From NCBI GenBank assembly GCA_023267775.1, contig JAHFMQ010000007.1, forward strand, positions 1 through 22,261: a stretch of DNA of 22,261 nt, in the 5' to 3' direction. The stretch is from Candidatus Kaiserbacteria bacterium (GTDB taxonomy: Bacteria > Patescibacteriota > Minisyncoccia > Phycocordibacterales > Phycocordibacteraceae). The notes under the pieces were generated by a model. The model made no database searches, had not been told where the DNA came from, and worked only from the letters and a program-made list of their open reading frames with translations. Position numbers and translations under genes: made by a program. The stretch's first letter is position 1. Each line of letters opens with the position of its first letter. Shown here in pieces: positions 7,127 to 14,515 of this stretch.

Positions 7127-8022
7127 CGAACCGACATTTAGCGCGTTCAATAGTTCTCCAGACGCTCTTTGAGTGGGACACTACTCATGCATCAGATAAA
7201 GACGCGAACACTATTCTTTCGCGCAATGTTACCGAATTCGGTGGTGATGATGTCGACCAATCGTTCATGGAAAAGCTCCTCTCAGGTGTTCTTGCGAAGA
7301 AACCAGACATCGATCTTGTCATTGAGAAAGCCGCACCAGAATGGCCTCTTGAGCGTATCGCACCCGTCGATCGCAACATCTTACGTCTTGGACTTTTTGA
7401 ACTTCTCTTCGCGGATCGCTCTCAAGTACCGGCGAAAGTCGCCATTAACGAGGCAATCGAACTTGCGAAAACTTTTAGTGGGGATTCTTCTGGCCGTTTC
7501 GTAAACGGTGTCTTAGGCGCGGTCTATAAAGAGCTCGGTGAACCCGGTAAAGACGAACAGGGAAGCAAGAAGCTGAAACGAGAAGAATTACCGCTCGAGA
7601 AAATGGGCGGTGCGATTGTATATGCCGAGCATAATGGTCAGTATTACCTTGCGCTCGTGCACGACGTCTTCGGCCGTTGGACGCTCTCAAAAGGTCATAT
7701 CGAAGAGGACGCAACACCAGAGATTGGAGTTGCGCGTATTATCAAAGAAGAGCTTGGTTTGGTTGCAAAAGTAGGGAATCAGATAGGAGAAAACGAGTAC
7801 GTCGCTTCGCATCCAGAGAAAGGGAAGGTGAGGAAACATGTCTGGTTTTTCCTTGCTTCTTCGGACTTTGAACCGCTTGTTTTGAAGAAGAGTGGGGGGC
7901 TCGATGACGCAAAATGGTTCCGTCTCCAGGACATCATTGACCTCAATTTCTATGATGATATGCTCCCTATCGTCACAGCAGCTGTCCAAAAACTCCTTGA
8001 CCACGCGCACGTCCATGCCTGA
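7123..8022 (+). CDS. nusB: NusB antitermination factor fused to a NUDIX domain
   Basis: 299 residues with two domains. About 1-138 is NusB: RHLARSIVLQTLFEWD, a central helical block, PVDRNILRLGLFELLF, VAINEAIELAKTF, then GRFVNGVLGAVYKEL. NusB binds boxA RNA with NusE (S10) in antitermination of rRNA operons. After a charged linker (GKDEQGSKKLKREELP), residues about 152-295 form a NUDIX fold (MGGAIVYAEHNGQYYLALVHD, then WTLSKGHIEEDATPEIGVA in part). The NUDIX box is altered: G191 is kept, the expected Glu is A197, R205 is followed by Ile instead of Glu, and E209/E210 and G212 are kept. Hydrolase activity is therefore uncertain. Start: ATG 7123, where NusB homology begins and TTTAGT lies 7 nt upstream; the TTG at 7102 is less likely. 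The 3' end overlaps rnc by 8 nt. Confidence 0.87.
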   Translation: MANRHLARSIVLQTLFEWDTTHASDKDANTILSRNVTEFGGDDVDQSFMEKLLSGVLAKKPDIDLVIEKAAPEWPLERIAPVDRNILRLGLFELLFADRSQVPAKVAINEAIELAKTFSGDSSGRFVNGVLGAVYKELGEPGKDEQGSKKLKREELPLEKMGGAIVYAEHNGQYYLALVHDVFGRWTLSKGHIEEDATPEIGVARIIKEELGLVAKVGNQIGENEYVASHPEKGKVRKHVWFFLASSDFEPLVLKKSGGLDDAKWFRLQDIIDLNFYDDMLPIVTAAVQKLLDHAHVHA

Positions 8023-8704
8023 TTTTTCATCGTTTGCCACCAAACTCGGTCTCTCATTTAACAATCTCAATCTACTGACCGAAGCATTGACACATCGTTC
8101 GTACCTGAACGAGCATCGTGAGTACGCAGGGAGTCACAATGAACGTCTCGAATTTCTCGGCGATGCGGTTCTTGAGCTCGCTGTTACAGCTTTCCTTTTT
8201 ACAAAATTCCCTGCTATTTCCGAAGGGGAACTGACGAGTTATCGTGCCGCACTCGTGAATACCGTTTCGCTGTCTGAGACTGCTCAAGCTCTTGGTATTA
8301 ACGACTATCTTCTGCTTTCAAAAGGAGAGTCGAAGGACACTGGTCGCGCGCGAGAAGTTATTCGCGCCGACGCACTTGAAGCCATCATCGGTGCTATTTA
8401 CCTCGACTCAGGGTATGAAAGCGCGGAGGCGTTCATCGCGAAGAATTTATACGGAAAGATCGATGAAGTCATTGCTAAGCGTTCATACCAAGATGCAAAA
8501 AGTCGTTTCCAGGAACTTGCGCAAGAGAAGAAGGGCGTTACGCCAAATTACGAAACGTTGTCAGAAGTCGGCCCCGATCATAACAAGCGTTTTACTGTAG
8601 GTGTTTTTATCGGAGAGAAAGAGATAGCTCGAGGGGAAGGACAGAGTAAGCAAGAGGCAGAGCAATCCGCCGCCCAAGCAGCACTTGACAAAACTGGCTG
8701 GTAG
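8015..8704 (+). CDS. rnc: Ribonuclease III
   Basis: Double-strand-specific endoribonuclease for rRNA and structured-RNA processing. Of 229 residues, about 1-150 are the RNase III catalytic domain: LTHRSYLNE, the signature HNERLEFLGDAVLE (catalytic E46 and D50), then ADALEAIIGAIYLDSG (second acidic pair). Residues about 155-228 are the dsRNA-binding domain, ending in GEGQSKQEAEQSAAQAALDK. The start ATG 8015 lies inside the nusB 3' end (8-nt overlap), so the two genes are translationally coupled; the longer upstream frame is a shadow of nusB. Length is normal. The neighbourhood holds several long RNA hairpins that this enzyme could process; that link is inference. Confidence 0.95.
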   Translation: MPDFSSFATKLGLSFNNLNLLTEALTHRSYLNEHREYAGSHNERLEFLGDAVLELAVTAFLFTKFPAISEGELTSYRAALVNTVSLSETAQALGINDYLLLSKGESKDTGRAREVIRADALEAIIGAIYLDSGYESAEAFIAKNLYGKIDEVIAKRSYQDAKSRFQELAQEKKGVTPNYETLSEVGPDHNKRFTVGVFIGEKEIARGEGQSKQEAEQSAAQAALDKTGW

Positions 8705-8769
8705 TGTATAGTGCCCACAGAAGCAAGCAATTAGCTTACTGAAATTGCACAAATCAAAGGAGGGTGGTT

Positions 8770-9030
8770 ATGAAACCATTCTGGTTCGTTGTCTTGGCAC
8801 TCCTGTCGTCAGTTAGTTTTGCGGGTTACCTATATCACGTTCTTCATGATGTTGCACTTGTCGCATATCTAACTATGCTGGCTTCGGCGTGTTACCTGAT
8901 AGCGTCCCTCTGTATTTTGCCGCGTCGTAGAGGTTATAGCGGTAAACTCGTGCCTGAAGAAGCAGCGCTGATTGCGGTGTGGGGATCTAGCATTGTGATG
9001 ATGGTAGTCGGTCTGTGGGCTAGAATATAG
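8770..9030 (+). CDS. Orphan small membrane protein, 86 aa
   Basis: Unrecognised 86-residue protein with three predicted transmembrane segments: about 3-26 (FWFVVLALLSSVSFAGYLY), 29-51 (VALVAYLTMLASACYLIASL) and 66-84 (AALIAVWGSSIVMMVVGLW), with a basic turn PRRRGYSGK between the second and third. AAAGGAGG (8756-8763) precedes the ATG by 6 nt, which favours ATG 8770 over the GTG at 8764. TATAGT about 60 nt upstream is a candidate -10, and a perfect intrinsic terminator follows, so it is a self-contained unit between rnc and smc. It could be an inner-membrane accessory or toxin-like protein; nothing in the sequence decides this. Confidence 0.7.
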   Translation: MKPFWFVVLALLSSVSFAGYLYHVLHDVALVAYLTMLASACYLIASLCILPRRRGYSGKLVPEEAALIAVWGSSIVMMVVGLWARI

Positions 9031-9065
9031 TTTAGGGCCGATTAACTAAGTGATCTAATTAGTAC

Positions 9066-9094
9066 AACGCCTCCCCCGCGGGAGGCGTTTTGTT
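9066..9094 (+). terminator. Intrinsic terminator of the small membrane gene
   Basis: AACGCCTCCC (9066-9075) pairs perfectly with GGGAGGCGTT (9080-9089) around CCGC and is followed by TTGTTT. Confidence 0.9.
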
Positions 9095-9097
9095 TGC

Positions 9098-9122
9098 GTC
9101 GGAAATATGCTCATTATCCGAC
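9098..9122. promoter_or_regulatory. Palindromic operator candidate upstream of smc
   Basis: GTCGGAAAT (9098-9106) and TTATCCGAC (9114-9122) form an imperfect palindrome that shares its left half with the dnaE/rnhB site at 5010-5033. It ends 39 nt upstream of the TACAAT box of smc. Confidence 0.4.
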
Positions 9123-9161
9123 GTGATTTTTACTTGCTGGAATACCAGCAAAAAAATCAGG

Positions 9162-9167
9162 TACAAT
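9162..9167 (+). promoter_or_regulatory. -10-like box of smc
   Basis: TACAAT ends 9 nt before the smc ATG, with no Shine-Dalgarno between. A small inverted repeat TTGCTGG-AATA-CCAGCAA (9134-9151) covers the -35 position and may be an additional operator. Confidence 0.5.
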
Positions 9168-9176
9168 AACTGGGCA

Positions 9177-11399
9177 ATGCTCACGCGATTGGAAATCGTT
9201 GGATTTAAGTCGTTTGCCAAGAAAACGGTCTTGGATTTTTTAAGCTCGACTACTGCTATCGTTGGTCCGAACGGCTCGGGTAAAAGTAATGTCGCCGAGG
9301 CGTTTCGCTTCGCGCTTGGCGAGCAGTCGATGAAGAGTATGCGTGGCAAGCGCGCGGAAGATCTCATTTTCAACGGCTCGCATTCCGCACCTCGCGCAAA
9401 TCGTGCAGCCGTAGCCATCGTATTTGATAATAAACCGAAAAGCGGACAGCGGCCGTTTCGGATTGACTTTGATGAAGTAATGATAGAACGTGCGGTGCTT
9501 CGCGATGGGACAAGCGAATATTCCATTAATGGTTCTCGCGTGCGTCTCCGTGATATCGAGGAGCTCTTGGCTGGTGCAAACATCGGCGAAACCGGCCACC
9601 ATATAATTTCTCAGGGAGAAGCGGACCGGATATTAAGCGCGTCTCCTCGCGAGCGTCGTGAAATGCTCGAAGACGCGCTGGGTCTTAAAATCTATGAATT
9701 TAAAAAACAAGAAGCCGAAAAGAAATTGGTTAAGACCGAAGAGAATATCAATCAGGTAAATTCGCTTCGCCGAGAGCTCGCACCGCATGTGCGCTTCCTT
9801 GAGAGTCAGGTGAAGAAGCTTGAACGGGCTGATGCGCTTCGCGCCGAGCTTGTTGGTCTTGCACAAACGTATTTCGCAATTGAAGATGCGTATCTCGCAC
9901 AGGAAAAAACAAAAGTTGCTACCGAAAAACGAGACACCGTTGAGCGACTAGCTCAGACGACCGCTGAACTTTCGGCGATCGAAGAGCGTGCGACCATCGA
10001 CGCGGAAGGAGTGAAGCATCTTGATCTGGTGCGCAGGACAGAGAAGGAAATTGAGCGCGTAAACGGCGAACGCAGCGCGCTTGCGCGGAATATCGGTCGA
10101 GTTGAAGGCGCTCTGACTGCCGCTACAGAACGAAGCGCAAAGGTAGCCCGTGAGCCGTATGCAAAAGTCCCCCGAGAAGACCTTACATCGCTTGCTCATG
10201 AGATCGAAAAACAGGCGACAGAAGCGACGACGCCAGACGCGATTGCGGCAGCTCTCTCCGCAGTGAGAAAAATTGTCACGGTGTTTGTGAGTCGATTTGT
10301 CGCACCTGCTGATGATCTTCTTGCGGACGAGGAGCGTACGGTATTTGCGCTCCAAAATGAACGGACAGACCTACTCTCTAAAGATGCCAAGCTTTCTGAA
10401 GAACTTGAGAAAGCAAAGTCTGCTCTCGCACGAAGTCGTGAAGCTCTGACTGCACACGATGAGACTGGTCGGGAATTACGCCGTCGCATTCTCGATCTTG
10501 CACAGGCAAAAGCGAATCAAGAAGGTGCTGTCGCGAAGAATGAGGCACGCCACTATGAACTCACGCTTCTCACGGAAGAACTTGAGCGCGGTAAGACAGA
10601 AGCGATTGCCCTTGTTGGCCACGCGGCTGTTTCCTACAAACCGTTACCATCATCGGACGGATTATTAGAAGACCGTCGTGCGACGGATGCGCGCAAACAC
10701 ACACTCGAGCGTTCAAAGATTCGTCTCGAGGAAGCGGGCGGCACGGGAGAGGAAATCCGGCAAGAACATAAAGAAGTTTCCGAACGTGAAGCATTTCTGG
10801 CAAAAGAGCTCGATGACCTCGCGAAGTCGGCGGCAGGCCTCAAAGCCCTCATAGATGATTTGGATACTGAGCTCTCGAAACATTTTTCTGATGGACTCGC
10901 GAAAGTGAACGCATCGTTTGGCGAATACTTCGCGCTTATGTTTGGCGGTGGTGGGGCACGGCTTGCACTTGAGGAGCCGGAAGAAGAGGAAGAAGAATCG
11001 GAAGAAAATGAGGAATATATAAATGAGCCGGAGGAAAAGGAAAGGCTCGGTATTGAAATCAACGTCAATCTGCCGAAAAAGAAAGTTCGTTCCCTCATGC
11101 AGCTCTCGGGTGGCGAGCGAGCACTCACCTCAATCGCGCTTATTTTCGCGATGAGCCAAGTGAATCCTCCACCGTTTCTTATTTTGGACGAGACCGATGC
11201 TGCGCTCGACGAAGCAAACAGCCGGCGCTATGGCGACATGATTGAAAACCTCGCTAAAAAGTCTCAGCTTATTGTCATCACGCACAATCGCGAAACCATG
11301 AGCCGCGCGAATACGCTCTACGGCGTCACCATGGGCGGCGACGGCGTTTCAAAACTTCTTTCGGTCAAATTCGACGAAGCTGTGGCAGTGGCAAAATAG
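9177..11399 (+). CDS. smc: SMC-family chromosome segregation ATPase, short form
   Basis: ABC-type ATPase of the chromosome-organising SMC family, 740 residues. N-terminal head: LEIVGFKSFAKKT, Walker A GPNGSGKS (30-37), then GANIGETGHHIISQGEAD. Long coiled coil from about 165 to 590. C-terminal head: signature LSGGERALTS (about 643), Walker B FLILDETDAALDE (D671, E672) and the D/H-loop VITHNRE. Ordinary bacterial SMC has about 1150-1200 residues with a globular hinge of about 150 residues. Here no recognisable hinge is seen: the mid-coil break (around 326-385, AKVPREDLTSLA through VSRFVAPADD) is far too small. An acidic run (about 600-623, EEPEEEEEESEENEEY) precedes the signature motif. Start ATG 9177 was chosen by homology and the TACAAT box; the 29 codons upstream are rejected. 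Confidence 0.9.
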   Translation: MLTRLEIVGFKSFAKKTVLDFLSSTTAIVGPNGSGKSNVAEAFRFALGEQSMKSMRGKRAEDLIFNGSHSAPRANRAAVAIVFDNKPKSGQRPFRIDFDEVMIERAVLRDGTSEYSINGSRVRLRDIEELLAGANIGETGHHIISQGEADRILSASPRERREMLEDALGLKIYEFKKQEAEKKLVKTEENINQVNSLRRELAPHVRFLESQVKKLERADALRAELVGLAQTYFAIEDAYLAQEKTKVATEKRDTVERLAQTTAELSAIEERATIDAEGVKHLDLVRRTEKEIERVNGERSALARNIGRVEGALTAATERSAKVAREPYAKVPREDLTSLAHEIEKQATEATTPDAIAAALSAVRKIVTVFVSRFVAPADDLLADEERTVFALQNERTDLLSKDAKLSEELEKAKSALARSREALTAHDETGRELRRRILDLAQAKANQEGAVAKNEARHYELTLLTEELERGKTEAIALVGHAAVSYKPLPSSDGLLEDRRATDARKHTLERSKIRLEEAGGTGEEIRQEHKEVSEREAFLAKELDDLAKSAAGLKALIDDLDTELSKHFSDGLAKVNASFGEYFALMFGGGGARLALEEPEEEEEESEENEEYINEPEEKERLGIEINVNLPKKKVRSLMQLSGGERALTSIALIFAMSQVNPPPFLILDETDAALDEANSRRYGDMIENLAKKSQLIVITHNRETMSRANTLYGVTMGGDGVSKLLSVKFDEAVAVAK

Positions 11400-11448
11400 A
11401 TCATGAAGTGTTACAGTGTTGACACCCAAATTAAGAAAGGAGGGCGCC

Positions 11449-11682
11449 ATGCAGTTCTTTTTCTGGAGATCCGAGCCTCGGTACAATCTAGGTGTACTGG
11501 TCGCCATAGCATCTCGCGAGGGAGAATATCTTTTGATTCGGAACCGTCGTTGGGTTAGACCAGACGGGGAGACTACGAGACGATGGCTTTATGATGGTGT
11601 CGTCTACCGCATTAAACAATCAAAACTTGCCTTAACGACAGTTGCATCTATTTCAGAACAGTCGGTACGCTCTATTCTGTAA
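11449..11682 (+). CDS. Orphan small basic protein, 77 aa
   Basis: Unrecognised 77-residue protein beginning MQFFFWRSEPRYNLGVLV, rich in aromatic and basic residues, with apparent alternating beta-strand character (EYLLIRNRRWVRPDG, WLYDGVVYRI). There is no signal peptide or clear membrane helix. AAAGGAGG (11436-11443) lies 5 nt before the ATG, exactly as in the 64-aa gene at 1523. TACAGT and TTGACA lie upstream at about 11412-11424, but their order does not form a standard promoter. A perfect palindromic terminator follows 18 nt after the stop. It is a third self-contained cassette, placed between smc and the rnr/transposase locus. Confidence 0.6.
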   Translation: MQFFFWRSEPRYNLGVLVAIASREGEYLLIRNRRWVRPDGETTRRWLYDGVVYRIKQSKLALTTVASISEQSVRSIL

Positions 11683-11700
11683 ACGGAACAACACAAATAG

Positions 11701-11731
11701 ACGACGGTGCAGCTGCACCGTCGTTGCTTTT
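11701..11731 (+). terminator. Palindromic terminator of the 77-aa gene
   Basis: ACGACGGTGCAG (11701-11712) is directly followed by its reverse complement CTGCACCGTCGT (11713-11724) and then TGCTTTT. It is very stable. Confidence 0.85.
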
Positions 11732-11800
11732 ACACAGGAACAAAATCAAGTTCTTTTTCGGCGATGTGGGCCGCGTGAGTTTTACTTTGATAGGGTCACC
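11730..11800 (-). pseudogene. Vestigial second copy of the rnr 3' end
   Basis: Read on the minus strand, this stretch starts with GGTGACCCTATCAAAGTAAA (GDPIKVK), continues with one base deleted relative to rnr, and ends ATCGCCGAAAAAGAACTTG... (IAEKELDFVPV) with a TAA at 11732-11730. The live rnr ends GDPIKVKLIAARIAEKELDFLPA. The two 3' ends are clearly homologous, roughly four-fifths identical by eye. The remnant touches the left palindrome of the transposase element, while the live rnr 3' end touches the right palindrome. It has no start and is frameshifted, so it cannot make a protein. Confidence 0.8.
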
Positions 11801-11804
11801 AATC

Positions 11805-11837
11805 CCCAAATTAGGACATCCGATGTCCTAATTTGGG
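11805..11837. repeat. Left palindrome of the transposase element
   Basis: CCCAAATTAGGACATC-C-GATGTCCTAATTTGGG, with 16-bp perfect arms around one base. Its core AATTAGGACATC-C-GATGTCCTAATT is repeated exactly at the right end (12499-12523). Such hairpins are the expected substrates of REP-associated tyrosine transposases. Confidence 0.85.
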
Positions 11838-11850
11838 TTATAATGGCGCT

Positions 11851-12504
11851 ATGGAATTTTGGCATTTAATTGGACGTGGGGTCGAGAAGCGAGATATCGT
11901 TATGAATGACCATGATCGTCTTCGTTTCGTGCATAACTTGTATGCCTTTAATGATCGTAATGCCACACCAAATCATATTTTGAATGCGCGGCGTCAAGAA
12001 CATTCTGCTCGAGAACGACTGGTCGATATTCATGCGTTTTGTTTAATGCAAAATCACTACCATCTTCTCGTTTCTGAACGTCGTGAGAAAGGGATTTCTC
12101 TTTTTATGCAAAAAATCAACATGGGCTATACGAAATACTTTAATGAGCGGTATGAGCGTTCCGGCGCTCTCTGGCAGGGTAAATATAGAAAAGTGCTCAT
12201 CAAGCGGGATGCACATTTTCTTTACATACCTTTTTATATACATCTCAATCCACTCGATTATATGACTCCGGAGTGGCGCAAGGGTGGAGTTAAAGATGTG
12301 CGTAAGGCACTTAAATCACTTCTTGCATACCGATGGAGCAGTCATCTTGATTACTTCGGTATTAGGAATTTTCGGTCACTTATCCGTACGGATGTTTTGG
12401 GTCCGATACTTGGCGCGCGACGACATTACGAGAACAAGATTTTAGAGATCATACGCGATCCAGAGCTTGCTCATGGAAGCGAGGCACTCGAATATCTGAA
12501 TTAG
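11851..12504 (+). CDS. REP-associated tyrosine transposase (Y1/HUH)
   Basis: 217-residue Y1 transposase of the IS200-like TnpA_REP group. It shows MEFWHLIGRGVEKRDIV at the N terminus, the HUH motif in MQNHYHLLV, and the helix carrying the catalytic tyrosine in INMGYTKYFNERY, followed by ALWQGKYRKVLI and YIPFYIHLNP. These enzymes nick single-stranded DNA at palindromes and attach through the tyrosine. All key motifs look intact. TATAAT (11839-11844) ends 6 nt before ATG 11851, so expression looks leaderless; the ATG 18 nt upstream lies inside the promoter and is rejected. The gene lies between two matching palindromes and may be active. Confidence 0.92.
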   Translation: MEFWHLIGRGVEKRDIVMNDHDRLRFVHNLYAFNDRNATPNHILNARRQEHSARERLVDIHAFCLMQNHYHLLVSERREKGISLFMQKINMGYTKYFNERYERSGALWQGKYRKVLIKRDAHFLYIPFYIHLNPLDYMTPEWRKGGVKDVRKALKSLLAYRWSSHLDYFGIRNFRSLIRTDVLGPILGARRHYENKILEIIRDPELAHGSEALEYLN

Positions 12505-12523
12505 GACATCCGATGTCCTAATT
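12499..12523. repeat. Right palindrome of the transposase element
   Basis: AATTAGGACATC-C-GATGTCCTAATT, the same core as the left palindrome. It contains the stop codon of the transposase and most of the stop codon of rnr on the other strand. Confidence 0.85.
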
Positions 12524-14468
12524 AGGCTGGGAGGAAATCCAGTTCTTTTTCGGCGATGCGAGCGGCGATGAGCTTTACTTTGATAGGATCGCCGAGGCGA
12601 TAGGTTTTCTTCGTACGGCGGCCGACGAGCTGGTAGTGCTTCTCATCATATTCAAAATAATCATCACCGACGTCTTTAATGCGAATCATGCCGTCGGCAT
12701 GCGTTGTTTGTTCCTCGACATAGAGCCCACGCTCGGTGACGCCTGATATAACGGCATCGAATGTCTCCCCGATTCTTTCAGAAAGAAATTCAACCTGCTT
12801 CATCTTGATCGAGTCTCGTTCGGCGTCGGAGGCAGCGACTTCGCGTTCGGATGCATGGAGCGCAAGCGCGTCGAAAGACTGCATTTCTTCCTTAGTAATC
12901 GGCGCGCCACCTGAGTGCGCTTTGATAAGGCGATGTATGACGAGGTCAGGATAGCGACGGATGGGTGAAGTGAAATGGGTGTAGTAATCAAATGCAAGAC
13001 CGAAATGGCCGATATTGCTCGTTGCGTAGACTGCTTTGCTCATCGAGCGCAGGGCTGCTGTCTTAACGAGATATTCTTCCGGTTTGCCTTTGACGGATTC
13101 GAGGAGTTTGTTGAGTTCGGCGCCAGTAACCTGACCACTGGCCGATGTTTTGAAATGGTAGCCCATGACGCGCAAGAGGTTTGCAAGATTTTCGATACGT
13201 TCGGTGTCGGGAGCATCGTGAATGCGGTACAGAGAATAAAAATGCTGTCCGCCGTTTTTGGTAAGTTTCGACAAATGTTTCGCGACCGCTTCGTTTGCGA
13301 GGAGCATGAAGTCTTCGATGAGGAGATTTGTCGCTTTGCGTTCTTTGAGTCGGATTGCGATCGGTTTGCCTTCGGCATTAAGCTCGATTTTTACTTCTGC
13401 GGTATCGAATTCAATAGCACCCTTGGCTTGGCGGCGTGCGCGGATTTTCTTCGAAAGGGCATACATAAGTGAGAGTTCTTCATGCATAGTTCCTTTACCG
13501 GCGTCGAGTACCTCTTGGGCGTTTTCGTAGGTAAAACGTTTGTCGGAATGAATGACCGTTTCGCCAAACCAGGTGTCTTTAATGTTTGCGTCCGCATCGA
13601 GTGTGAACACCGCAGAGACCGCAAGACGGTCTTCCTCTGGCTTGAGCGAACAGAGATCGTTTGAAAGCACTTCCGGAAGCATCGGAATGGTGCGATCGAC
13701 GAGATAGACGCTTGTGGCGCGCTCGACAGCTTCTTTATCGAGCGCGGTCCCGGGCTTTACGAAATAAGAAACATCAGCGATGTGAACGCCAACCTCAATT
13801 GATCCGTCGTCGAGCTTACGTATCGAGAGCGCGTCGTCGAAATCTTTCGCATCGAAAGGATCAATCGTGCAGGTCGGGACGTTTCTGAAATCGCGGCGTT
13901 TGGAATTATTTGCTTCTTTTGCGAGTATGGTCCGACCATTTTTTTCGAGCTCTTCTGCGTCGGCAATAACCCCAGGAGGAAACTCGCTCGAGAATCCTTG
14001 CCCAAGCGCGAGTGCGCGCATTTCAGTCTCATGAACACCAACTTTGCCGATGACCTCTTCAACAACACCCCATGGATAGAGGGAGCCTTCGTCCCAACCT
14101 TTCATACGGGCGAGTACTTTATAGCCAAACTCTGCGTCCTTGGTGTCTCGTACCTCTATAGGAACGTGCATTTTCTTATAGTCAGGAGTGAGCAGTGTTT
14201 TACCGTCTTGTTCTATAAACTGACCCACAAACGTCTCTCGGGCGCGGGAAATGATTTCCACCACCTTTCCGGCCTCGCGCGGCGGCATCCGGCCCGAAGG
14301 ATCGCGATAGCTACCCGCCGAAGCGACTTTTACGATATCTCCCGAAAGCGCATGATTCGTCCATTCCGGCGGAATGAGTAAATCTTCTGTATCGTCGCCT
14401 ACAGAGAAAAAGCCGAAACCCTTTCGAGTGAGAATAATAGGCCCCTCATATACGGCGGCGTCTGACAT
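12522..14468 (-). CDS. rnr: Ribonuclease R (RNB-family 3'-5' exoribonuclease)
   Basis: Processive exoribonuclease that degrades structured RNA and takes part in RNA quality control. Domains over 648 residues: N-terminal cold-shock/OB domains (GPIILTRKGFGFFSVGDD, then ARETFVGQFIEQDGK), the RNB catalytic domain with TIDPFDAKDFDDAL (D203, D206, D209, D211, D212 region) and HFTSPIRRYPDLVIHRL, and a C-terminal S1 domain (IGETFDAVISGVTERGLYVE to KVKLIAARIAEKELDF). There is no long basic tail after S1, unlike E. coli RNase R. The last residues LPA and the TAA come from sequence at the transposon palindrome, while the remnant at 11730 shows another ending, VPV. TAGAGT lies 7 nt before ATG 14468; divergent from rpsP across 47 bp. 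Confidence 0.95.
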   Translation of the reverse strand: MSDAAVYEGPIILTRKGFGFFSVGDDTEDLLIPPEWTNHALSGDIVKVASAGSYRDPSGRMPPREAGKVVEIISRARETFVGQFIEQDGKTLLTPDYKKMHVPIEVRDTKDAEFGYKVLARMKGWDEGSLYPWGVVEEVIGKVGVHETEMRALALGQGFSSEFPPGVIADAEELEKNGRTILAKEANNSKRRDFRNVPTCTIDPFDAKDFDDALSIRKLDDGSIEVGVHIADVSYFVKPGTALDKEAVERATSVYLVDRTIPMLPEVLSNDLCSLKPEEDRLAVSAVFTLDADANIKDTWFGETVIHSDKRFTYENAQEVLDAGKGTMHEELSLMYALSKKIRARRQAKGAIEFDTAEVKIELNAEGKPIAIRLKERKATNLLIEDFMLLANEAVAKHLSKLTKNGGQHFYSLYRIHDAPDTERIENLANLLRVMGYHFKTSASGQVTGAELNKLLESVKGKPEEYLVKTAALRSMSKAVYATSNIGHFGLAFDYYTHFTSPIRRYPDLVIHRLIKAHSGGAPITKEEMQSFDALALHASEREVAASDAERDSIKMKQVEFLSERIGETFDAVISGVTERGLYVEEQTTHADGMIRIKDVGDDYFEYDEKHYQLVGRRTKKTYRLGDPIKVKLIAARIAEKELDFLPA

Positions 14469-14474
14469 TTCTTG

Positions 14475-14508
14475 TACTCTAGCAATATTAAGCAGCTTCT
14501 GCTATAGT
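14475..14508. promoter_or_regulatory. Divergent rnr/rpsP promoters
   Basis: On the minus strand TAGAGT ends 7 nt before the rnr ATG. On the plus strand TATAGT (14503-14508) ends 7 nt before the rpsP ATG. A small palindrome AGCAG-CTT-CTGCT lies between them. No Shine-Dalgarno is present on either side, so both look leaderless. Confidence 0.5.
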
Positions 14509-14515
14509 CGCCCTC

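Larger units (their letters stand above)
11805..12523 (+). mobile_element. RAYT element flanked by identical palindromes
   Basis: A 719-bp unit: palindrome, transposase gene, palindrome. The transposase stop codon (TAG 12502-12504) lies inside the right palindrome, and so does the stop codon of convergent rnr (TAA 12524-12522). The left side abuts a vestigial rnr 3' end. Y1 transposases move single-stranded DNA and leave no target duplication, so the doubled rnr end needs another explanation. Confidence 0.8.

Noticed and set aside
8015..8022. Alternative genetic code with TGA as glycine
   Set aside because: nusB ends with TGA exactly where its NUDIX domain ends and rnc begins, and no core gene here contains an in-frame TGA.
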